From: Adenophora triphylla var. japonica
Lineage: Eukaryota > Streptophyta > Magnoliopsida > Asterales > Campanulaceae
Length of the DNA: 64,000 nt
Reading direction: 5' to 3'
NCBI GenBank assembly: GCA_022495995.1
Contig: JAFEMH010000162.1
Location: 248,001-312,000, forward strand
The notes beneath the pieces were generated by a model. It was not told the origin of the DNA. It searched no databases and worked only from the letters and a program-made list of their open reading frames with translations. The stretch's first letter is position 1; each line of letters starts with the position of its first letter. Of the stretch, positions 55,296-64,000 are shown in pieces. The position numbers and the translations under genes were made by a program.

Positions 55296-57782
55296 TGTGG
55301 GCTCCTCCCAACTCCCTAGACCTATAAATTTGTGTCCCAGGATGGAGAGTTCCAAAATACACTTTTTTAAAAAAACTTTTCTTTACTTTAACTTGAAAAG
55401 TTTAAAACTCATTTTCAAAACAATTTCAAAATAACCTCTCTACACGGAGGCGATATATAAACGTGTTTGCAATCACACACAACCTGTTTATACAAAGTAT
55501 ACAACTGGTAAGGCTTACACAAGCCAACCATAAAACAAACCAATCCCAAACTTAAATATAGCACAATCCAACTGATACATGTTTATGAAAGTTTTATATA
55601 CAAAACCTTTCCCCAAAAGAATAACAACCAAGACAATCCCAACTCCCTAAGACAACACATACCCCAACAACCAAAAGCTGTCCAAACTCCTTCCCTGGCC
55701 TCACTGGTCCGGTCTGCCTGTCTCAGCGGGATCTAAAACAATAAAGGGAGAAGGGGTGAGATAAAATCTCAGCAAGCTATTATGTATGCAACAATATGCC
55801 ATACAAGATGCAACACATAAACAGGTTGCTCAACAAATATGCAACACCAATTAGGTTGCTCAATAATCACATTGGGAAAATAGTAAACACTTTACGTTAC
55901 CTTTCCCTTTACCTTTTTCCATCTGAATCATATGTAGTACTACAGTGGGAGTTATACTTATACTCCATTCATTTTTGTGAACTGCTAGGGCTTATCCACA
56001 TCTTATATGACCCCTTATAGAGGTCCATATATGCTGCCTTGCTATCATGTGGCATGACTGCACATATCCACAGAAGCTGAACTCCTCAATTCGTGGCCAC
56101 AGAAGGGGGTGAACGGTACAAGTATAAGGACATCCAAGTACCTTATGAAATATCTTCTCATAAGTGGTTGCATTCCCTATACCCCCGAAGATCAACTGGT
56201 ATACCATATTCAAGAACATCACAGATACTTGAAAATAAGTCTACCCAATGGGACATCACATATATATACAACATGGTACTGCAACTCATGTTAAACAATT
56301 AAAACAGGGCAACACGTATTTAACACTATGTGCACAATTAACTAGGAATATGTAAACTCATATGACACAAAGTAGATCATGTAAGTCCTACACATTCCTT
56401 ACACAATATGCAAACAAGTAACAGGGTACTACCACTCCTGTCCAAACCAAATAAATAGTGCACCACACAATTTAGGCATTATAAGAGCAAATAACCCAAC
56501 ATAGGTCATCACATAAGGCTACAATATCATATAAGTAACCCTACGCGTTAATAATACAATATTAAACACCTTCTCTTAAGGTTCCAAGTTCATTTACCAA
56601 GTTTTATAAACTTTGGTTCAAGTCGTACAATTGCCTCCCAAGCATTTTCAAGACAATATTTAAAGACCTTCCCATTATCCAATTGGACAATTTCAAGTTC
56701 CACATTGTAGTAATAAAGTTGTACTAGAATCCTAATTAAAGAGTGTACCAATACATGCCCATTAAACTAGGTTCCCAAAGCTTCAAACATTGTTCAAGGA
56801 CTGCAGGGTAGGGTATGACTCGTGCCCTATTAAACCCCACCAGATACAGTCGTCCTGCATTTGGTCACGACTTAGCACAACTTCAAGGCACGACTGAGGC
56901 ATGACTCGTGCCCTTGGCCAGAAACTGATGTTCATCAGCAACAACAACAACACCACTTCAGCTCTCATTCAGCTCATACAAGGACATTCCAACACAGCAT
57001 ATATACATGTTTCAGACCCTATTATACTCCCTTAATATCCCATAACACATACATAACACTTTCCCCCTTCAATTCAACCCATAATTTCAACTTTTACTTG
57101 GTTCTTCAACCAACTTGTTTCCTTTTCATTTCAAACCCCAAGGGAAGGATCCAACCAATATCAAACTGAGTCACAACATCATAATAACATCAATAAACAT
57201 GTTATGAATAGTTATAACAAGGAACCATAACAACTTACCAATTTTCACTAAATTAAAAAGAAGATATAATCGGCTCTACACGCTCTAAACACCTTCCTTT
57301 GCAATCATTCGAAGTTGGAATCGACAACCAAACAACCTCTGATTTTCTAGGATTTTTGGAAGTTAAGCTATGGTTTAAGCTTCTCTCAAGAACGTAGAAC
57401 AATTGAGAATACTGAGGAAGAGAATAAGGCTTCCTAAAGAAGCTTTAAGATATTTATATAAACTAAATTACAACCAAGCTCCTCCAAGATTACAAATCAA
57501 CACACGACTACCTTGAACTTAGAATTACACCTAAGCACCTTGACACTTTCACAACACTTTCAATTAAAATTCAAGTGTTATCAATTAACTACACAACTTT
57601 CCTTTATTTAGACATTATATGATTAAATCAAGTTATAACATCTAAATCACATAATTCATCACAATTGCCAAAATGAACACATGATCTTTTCAAATGACAC
57701 AAAGCAAGGATGATATGCAATGCAACCAAACCCCACGTGCTTCACGTGTAACCAAAATGTGCCTAGGTTTAGGGTCGTGACA
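55296..57782 (-). repeat. Gypsy 5' LTR (element orientation)
   Basis: 2487 bp, about 95-97% like the left LTR by eye, with several indels. Confidence 0.92.
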
Positions 57783-60700
57783 ATTACCCTCTCTCATGTT
57801 CTATTTATTCCAAATTTAAGGTGCAACTTAATTTCAATTTCTCAACTTTATGACGATATTCACTGCGCTGTCCAATTTAACTCCTGTATGTGTACTATAC
57901 AATACCTGTCGAGGAACCTGATTGGAGTGGATATTTGGTGGGATGGACTCTACTACCTTCGCGGCACATCTTCAGCATTTAGTGTTTCTATTACCGGATC
58001 GCCTTCTTTATTGGAGTTGTGGCATAATCGCTTGGGGCACCCCTTCGAGAATGTGGTAAAGCTTCTTCCCACAGTTAGTCGTAATTCTGGCAGCTTACCT
58101 AAACTTTGTGATACTTGTTTTCGGGCTAAATAGTCTAGAGATAGTTTTCCTGTTAGTGATCATAAAATCACTAGAATCTTTGAGAAGGTTCATTGTGATT
58201 TATGGGGTGCATACACTCATTCTTCTTCTTGTGGTGCACGATATTTTTTAACTTTGGTGGATGATTTTTCCCGAGCTATCTGAGTCTATTTATTGGTTGA
58301 TAAAACATAAGTTTTTCGTATGTTTATGGCTTTTATTGCCATGGTAGAACGTCAGTTTTCTCAAAAGATTAATGTCGTCCAATCGGATAATGGTACCGAA
58401 TTTAATTGCATGCTTGATTATTTCTTTTCCTCTGGCATTACTTTCCAAAGATCTTGTGTTGGTACCCCATAACAAAATGGTAGAGTCGAGCAAAAGCATC
58501 GTCATATTCTGAATGTTGCTAGAGTGCTTCGATTTCAGGCTCATTTGCCTATTTTCTTTTGGGGTGAAGCAGTTCTCACTGCTGTTCATTTGATTAACCG
58601 GACTCCTACACCCCTCTTAGGTAATAAGACTCCCTATGAGATTTTGTTCGGAAAATTGCCTTTCTTCGACTCTCTCCGTGTCTTTGGTTCTTTGTGTTAT
58701 GCCCATAATCAGAAGGCCAAGGGAGATAAATTTGCCAGTCGTAGCCGAAAATGTATCTTTATGGACTATCCTCTAGGCAAAAAGGGGTGGAAGTTGTTTG
58801 ATCTAGAAACAAATAAATTTTTTGTCTCCCGGGATGTGAAGTTCTTTGAGACCATCATTCCTTACAGTGATTTATCAACAGTGCCTCATAACCCAGATTC
58901 AGTGGAGACTCTTAACTAAGAGACTGATTTTGCCTTTATTGATTATCCGGATATGGAAGATATTGTCTCTGAACCTTTGACAGTGGCTCCTACGGATGTA
59001 CCTGAACCTTTTACTGCAGTATCTGCAGATATTGCCTCTACAGAGGTCTCATCTTTTTCTATGACAGAATCCTCTCAATCTGAGCAAGAGGCTTTAGGGA
59101 GGGGCATGCGTACGAAAGTTCCCTCCATTCTTCTTCGGGAGTACATTGCTGTTATAGTCACTCCTACTAGTCCATCCCCCGAACACTCCATTCCAATCGG
59201 CTCCTCAGGTACTCCTTATCCTATAGCTCACTATATAAATTGTGACAGTTTTTCTGTGAGATATCGTAACTTCCTTGCAGCTATTACCTTGGCTAAAGAG
59301 CCTAGGACTTTTCGTGAGGCAATGTCACAAGATGGGTGGAAGGAATCTATGCAGGCTGAAATTCGTGCCTTGGAAGATAATGGCACATGGACTATGGTTC
59401 CTCTACCGCATGGTAAGCGTGCTCTGGGTAGCCAGTGGGTTTATCGGATTAAGTATAAGTCTGATGGTACTGTTGAACGGCTTAAATCTCGATTGGTGGT
59501 TCTTGGTAATCATCAGAAAGAAGGGATTGATTACATAGAAACTTTTGCTCCTGTGGCCAAAATGGTCACCGTTCGAGCCTTTCTTGCCATTGCTGCCTCA
59601 AAGAATTGGGAACTGCATCAAATGGATGTGCATAACGCTTTCCTGCATGGTGATCTTCAGGAAGAGCTCTACATGAAACCTCCTCTGGGTTTTCATTCCA
59701 ATCAGCCTAATATGGTTTGTCGCCTTCGTAAATCTCTTTATGGCCTGAAATAGGCCCCGCGTTGTTGGTTCGCTAAGCTAGTGGCTTCCTTGAAGCACTA
59801 TGGATTCTTGCAGTCATATTCTGATTATTCCCTGTTCACGTTCACAAAAGGTACGATTCATATGAATATACTTGTGTATGTTGACGATCTTATTATAGCT
59901 GGGAACGATTCCGCTGTCTTACAGTCCTTTAAAAGTACCTGAGTAAATGTTTCAAGATGAAAGATCTTGGCTCCCTAAAGTATTTGTTGGGAATTGAAGT
60001 TGCTCGTAGCTCTTCTGGTCTTTTTCTGTGCCAATGGAAGTATACCTTAGACATTATATCTGAGGTTGGGCTATTGGGTGCAAAGACATCCGGATTTCCT
60101 ATTGAACCCAATCATAAAATTGGTCTTGCCATAGGTGATCTTCTGGATGACCCAGAACGCTATAGACGATTGGTTGGCTGTCTCATTTACTTAGCAGTCA
60201 CCCGGCCAGATTTGGCTTATTCTGTTCATATTCTATCCCAATTTATGAAGGAACCTCAAAAGGAACATTGGGATGCGTCCTTAAGGGTTATGCGTTATCT
60301 CAAAAGCACACATGGTCAGGGTATTCTTCTTCGTGTTGATGGTGACCTCACGCTATAAGGATGGTGTGATTCGGATTGGGCTGCTTGCCCTATTACTCGA
60401 AGCTCTCTTTCTGGTTAGCTTGTGTTTCTTAGTCATTCCCCTATATCTTGGAAGACGAAGAAACAAACCACTGTGTCTCGTTCATCCGCCGAGGTGGAAT
60501 ATCGCTCTATGGCGACCCTTACTTGTGAATTGAAATGGTTGAAAGGTTTACTGCTGAGTCTTGGTGTTCATTATCCCAAGGCAATTAATATCTTTTGCGA
60601 TAGCCAGCCGGCTCTTGATATCTCTAAGAACCCTGTCTTTTATGAACAAACAAAGCACATTGAAATTGATTGCCATTTTGTTTATGACGCTATTTCGGAT

Positions 60701-60826
60701 GGTCTTATCTCTCCTTCCTATGTTCCTACTAAAACGCAGCTGGAAGATATCTTTACTAAAGCACTTGGAAAGCATCAGTTTGATTTGCTCATGAGCAAGT
60801 TAGGCATTCTTAATCCCCATGCTTAA
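57783..60826 (+). pseudogene. Copia-E pol
   Basis: Continues Copia-E after the Gypsy: protease tail LSHVLFIPNLRCNLISISQL, GAG-pre-integrase LWHNRLGHPFENV and CDTCFRAK, integrase (DLWGAY, SDNGTEF, and QNGRVEQKHRHILNVARVLRF with its catalytic Glu), reverse transcriptase with [33 protein letters not shown] and ILVYVDDLIIAGND near 59870, RNase H with SSAEVEYRSMATLTCELKWL, and the C-terminus EDIFTKALG. Stops at 58131, 58281, 58308, 58471, 58917 and 59751 plus two frameshifts (near 59935 and 60358). Most stops replace Gln or Trp codons. Confidence 0.92.
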
Positions 60827-60838
60827 CTTGTTGGAGGG

Positions 60839-61199
60839 TGTGAAGAAATGGCTGAACAGGTGGACGACCGCCCAGGACAAATGGGCGACCGCCTAGCCTC
60901 AAATCTAAACAACGCTGAAAAGTCTGTACAATTGGGCGAGTGCCCAGGCCAAGTGGACGAGCGCCCAGCTTCAAAGCCAAACAATGCTAAAACGCCTGTA
61001 CAAGTGGGCGACCGCCCAACCCGTAAATCTGGCAATTTTGTTTCCTTATTTCCAGTTGTTTCCTAATTCCTGTTTAGCCTAGGTTTAATCTCCTTTTCAG
61101 AATCGAACTCTTCATACCAGATTTGATTGTAACCTATATATTCACAAGTTGATTTATGAGAATTCAGTTTTTGGGAAGACCCTAAATTGATTTCCTACA
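60839..61199 (+). repeat. Copia-E 3' LTR
   Basis: 361 bp. About 2.5 palindrome-pair units against three in the 5' LTR. Flanked by GACTC. Confidence 0.92.
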
Positions 61200-62130
61200 G
61201 ACTCCAAAGATCGATTGATCGATTATTAATATAGTTGTACTTGTGGTGCGGAGGTAATCCACCACTGATGGGTGGCAGAGGTGGGAGAAAACCACCATTG
61301 TTCAGAGCGCAATCAGGGATTTGTGGAATTGCTCCTCCGGCGCCAATGTTATCCTCCATTGGCTGATTTTTAGGTTTAGTCATTTCAATGGGTGTCATGA
61401 TCATTCCCGACAATGCAACCAAACTGATGATGCCAAAAACGTCGGATCAACCCAAATTCAGTAGTTCAGATATTTCGGGTGACTTGAATAGTGTGAAAAA
61501 GATGAATAAACACGTAAATTAGGTTGGGACTTCACCGGCGAAGGCCCTACGACGTGAGTAAGTATTGGTGTGTATAAAAGAAATCAATTGACAATAGATT
61601 AGAGTCAAATAATGTGTTACCATAATTAGGGATTTATGTCATATATTTATAGTGTTATGAGGCAGTTTCTTGCATTCGAAAGGAAGTTTAGGAGAGATTT
61701 AAGGAGTTGAATCCTATTCGGATCCTAATTCCAATGTTTCCATATTTGACCAGAATTGGGACGGTGTTAACCAGATTTATGTCGGGCAAGTCATGCTCGT
61801 TACATGGCCTTGGTCGACTTAATCCATGGTCACCAGTTATTGAAAGACATAGTGTTTATATCAGTCACATAAGATAACCAAAGGTAGGAGGCCCACTCCC
61901 TCATCTTAGGGAGGCGTATCCCTGGAGGACTAAGATGTAAGAAGATGGTACCGGTCGACTTATCAGACATATTTTGGCCTTTTTCAACTTAGACTTATTT
62001 TCGTATACGCTGGTTGACAAAGCATTATGCCGAGATTTTATTTTTCTTTGATCGACATGTTATAATGCCTAGATGTCGTGGCGACCATGGGTAGGGAGGC
62101 CTACTCCATATGGCGTCCTCAGGAGTTGTA
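61200..62130. other. Unannotated stretch
   Basis: No ORF with coding character and no paired repeats. The segment around 61430-61560 (TGATGCCAAAAACGTCGG) resembles untranslated or LTR-like retroelement sequence, but no partner is in the window. Confidence 0.45.
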
Positions 62131-62410
62131 TACTCCCTCCATCCCAGGTTAAGCTTCACCATTTTAGTGAAGCATGCAAATTAAGAAAGCAATATATATA
62201 TTCAAAAATAATGGGAGTGGGAGAAGGGTTGTGAGAGGGAAGAAGTGAGTGGATATGATAAGTGGGACCCATAATTTAAATGTGTGAGAGAAAAAAGTTA
62301 GTGAGTATAATAGAATATTAATAAACATTTTCTATTTTAGGAAAGGTGAAGCTTGTAATGGGACGCCCTTTTGGGTAATTGGTGAAGTTTAAGCTGGAAC
62401 GGAGGGAGTA
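62131..62410. mobile_element. Stowaway-like MITE 5
   Basis: TA-bordered ends CTCCCTCCATCCCAGGTTAA and, reversed, CTCCCTCCGTTCCAGCTTAA; 280 bp. Internally it resembles the left end of the mariner-like element (CTTCACC, GGGCGTCCCAT words). Confidence 0.9.
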
Positions 62411-62763
62411 TACTTTTACTTAGGGCTGGGCCCATTAGGCTTACCCGTAACTCAGCCCAATAGGTCGTGTTCGTATTATACCGTTTATGTTGCTTTCAGT
62501 TTGCCTATGTTTTTATACTGGAATTTTCAGTTGTTTTAGAAATATTTGTGCTTATAGTGTGTGTTATTTGTTGTTAATATATTCTTTCTGATTATTTTTT
62601 CGTGAATGCCTGTGAGTTTGAAACCTCGCTAGCAGCCACTTCCAGTGGGATTTATAACTGGTCCAACCATCCAACTCGATTTTTTTAAATTATTCCATTT
62701 TAAATTAATATCTACCCAAATGACACTAGGGAAATTTTATGTACCAAAATGACCATTTTCTGT

Positions 62764-62963
62764 GAAGTCGGCATTGGCAATGCCGTTTTTGACTTGAAGT
62801 CGGCATTACCAATGCCGACTTTGTTCAGTCCAAAATCAGTCAAATGGAGGGTTAATTTCTGGTGGCATGATTAATTAGGGTTTCTGGTTTAAGTGAAGTC
62901 GGCATTGGCAATACCGACTTCAACTAGGGTTTAAGTGAAGTCGGCATTGGCAATGCCGACTTC
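62764..62963. repeat. MULE-2 palindrome array (4 copies of 27 bp)
   Basis: GAAGTCGGCATTG, central G, CAATGCCGACTTC. Copies at 62764-62790 (right arm damaged), 62796-62822 (altered centre), 62895-62921 (one change) and 62937-62963 (perfect). Start distances are 32, 99 and 42 bp. Same length, arm size and 2+2 layout as in MULE-1, but the sequence is unrelated. Confidence 0.92.
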
Positions 62964-63281
62964 ATGCCAACATAAATTCAACTCACAGCCTCTTCTTTCT
63001 CATTCTTTCGTAACCATTTCTCTCACCATTTCAATTTCAAAGCTCAACATTCTCCAATATTTCGTGAATTAAGCATTATTTAAGGTACATTTTATTCTTT
63101 TTTTTATATATTTCGATTTGTATAATGTGATAGTAAACTAGAGTTATTTGTTGTTTTTTTATATGTTTTGACTATCGAATTAACTGATATATTTTGATTT
63201 GTATAATGTGATTGTAAACCAGAGTTATTTGTTGCTTTTTTATATATTTTGATTGTTGAATTAATTTGTTTAGGGAAAAAT

Positions 63282-64000
63282 ATGAGTGGGCTTCCACTTA
63301 TTTTCATGTGCTACTGGGGAGGAGATGATGAACACCCGTTTGGAGATAGTAATCTTGAACAGGGGCCGAAATTTCCACTTAGGGCAAAAACTCGTTGGAG
63401 TTAAAAAAAATTGATTAGGAAGTTATATAAGAAAATTGATATAGATCCAAGGGATATTAAGTTGAAAGTTATTTGTAGATATCCTCATATGATGGGCAAT
63501 AGGTTTGCAAATTACATTCCGCTTGAAGTCGAGGGTGATATGTGTGTGAAAGTCATGTTTGATGTTTCTGCTCAATTAGGTGGGATTGGTAGTTTGCAAA
63601 TGTATATTATCATGGAATTTGGATTTTTTGATAATAATGTGCGTTCTGATGAGGTTGAAACACGTGAGGAGCCGATACAAAATAATAACTACCTTGAGAG
63701 AGATGCTGGTGGTTTTGAAACACATGTGGAAGAGGAAAGTGAAGTGGAACCGGAAGTGGAAGGGGAAGGGGAAGAGGTAGAGGAACGTGAAAATGATGAT
63801 GATTCAGATTATGAAAGTCATATCCTTGTAGTAAGTTCTGATGCTGATTCTGGATATGAAGATTGTTCGAGTCCAACTGATAATAAGAATGAAGGTGATG
63901 ATGGGGAAGGTGGAGATGTAGGAGCACAGATGATTACTTTTCAAGGTGAACCGCAAAATCAAATGTATGGGAGAGGAGACTATCAATTTTACCGCGATAT
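63282..64000 (+). pseudogene. MULE-2 MURA-type transposase, N-terminal part, one stop
   Basis: Starts MSGLPLIFMCYWGGDDEHPF after a likely 5'-UTR intron ending TTTAG at about 63274. It parallels MULE-1 MURA: MCYWGG, then KLIRKLYKKIDIDPRDIKLK, GGIGSLQMYIIM and an acidic linker rich in Glu/Asp with a (EVEPEVEGEGEEVEERE)-like run. A TAA at 63402-63404 replaces the tyrosine of the MULE-1 sequence WKYNEL. The frame is open from there to the window edge at YQFYRDI, which matches YPFYSDI of MULE-1. The MuDR and catalytic domains would lie beyond the window. Confidence 0.9.

Larger units (their letters stand above)
48198..57782 (-). mobile_element. Gypsy chromovirus (Tekay/Del-like), inserted in Copia-E
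   Basis: Long LTRs 48198-50716 (2519 bp) and 55296-57782 (2487 bp), TGTGGGCTCC to CATGACA or CGTGACA, with TSD ATTAC (48193-48197 and 57783-57787). Coding is on the - strand. The polypurine tract AAGGGGGAGTGAG abuts the left LTR. The primer-site region reads AGTATCATAGCT, a decayed initiator-Met type. Domain order protease, reverse transcriptase, RNase H, integrase, chromodomain is that of chromoviruses. Several stops and frameshifts make it inactive. Confidence 0.94.
47413..61199 (+). mobile_element. Copia-E LTR retrotransposon, split by a Gypsy element
   Basis: LTRs 47413-47790 (378 bp) and 60839-61199 (361 bp), TGTGAAGAAA to TTTCCTACA. Flanking pentamers GACTA and GACTC differ at one base. 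Primer site TGGTATCAGAGC follows the 5' LTR at once. TTGGAGGG precedes the 3' LTR. Gypsy 48198-57782 is inserted at the end of the protease region, so Copia-E alone is about 4.2 kb. It is older than Copia-D: LTRs differ in repeat number and at many sites. Confidence 0.92.
62678..64000 (+). mobile_element. MULE-2, left end, cut by the window edge
   Basis: Starts GATTTTTTTAAATTATTCCA, similar to the MULE-1 end GAATTTTTTCTCAAATAATC. An ~85-bp AT-rich segment follows, then four 27-bp palindromes, a pyrimidine-rich leader, a probable 5'-UTR intron and a MURA-type ORF homologous to that of MULE-1. There is no OB-fold gene between the palindromes and MURA. The exact start is inferred by alignment to MULE-1; the right end is outside. 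Confidence 0.8.

Overview
This window is repeat-dense nuclear DNA of a flowering plant, probably a eudicot with a large genome. The species cannot be read from the sequence. Evidence for a plant: Copia and chromovirus Gypsy elements with initiator-Met-tRNA primer sites, plant mariner transposase with CTCCCTCCGTCCC-type ends, Stowaway-like MITEs, a Mutator-like element (MULE) carrying a plant mobile domain (PMD) gene, and short spliceosomal introns. I see no tRNA, rRNA, organelle-type or ordinary single-copy host gene. Nearly all of the window is transposons inserted into transposons, and most insertions can be dated relative to each other from target-site duplications (TSDs).

Layout. 1-935: end of a decayed LINE. 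1321-12653: Copia-A, with the younger Copia-B in its 3' LTR. 13152-13429: a Stowaway MITE. 14065-24778: a plant mariner-like element split by Copia-C, which itself holds a MITE. 24779-27055: an ~80-bp minisatellite and a ~140-bp tandem repeat, each with a small element inside. 27640-30696: hAT-A containing hAT-B, and hAT-B carries two captured exons of a CHR10/ALC1-like SNF2 helicase. 30811-47270: a Stowaway MITE split by MULE-1 (16.2 kb, 9-bp TSD), itself split by Copia-D. 47413-61199: Copia-E split by a chromovirus Gypsy. 62131-62410: a MITE. 62678 to the right edge: the start of MULE-2.

MULE-1 is the most distinctive unit. It carries an intact three-exon gene for a protein with an HROB-type (DUF4539) OB-fold. 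It also carries the N-terminal half of a MURA-type transposase (PB1-like domain plus MuDR DNA-binding domain, catalytic domain missing). A four-exon PMD gene converges on the transposase from the other end, as mudrB does in maize MuDR. Each terminus has four copies of a 27-bp palindrome (13-bp arms, one central base) in a 2+2 layout with about 42 bp inside each pair. MULE-2 has a homologous transposase ORF and the same 2+2 layout, but its 27-bp palindrome has a completely different sequence.

The same design recurs, shorter, in the unrelated LTR elements. Copia-A, B, C, D, E and the Gypsy each have a private 12-17 bp GC-rich palindrome, repeated two to six times in the LTR or leader, usually 19-23 bp apart. 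Family-specific palindrome arrays with helical-turn spacing, in elements of different classes, are the main candidate for an undescribed system here. The closest known parallel is the family-specific motif arrays bound by VANC anti-silencing proteins of Arabidopsis VANDAL MULEs, but that link is inference.
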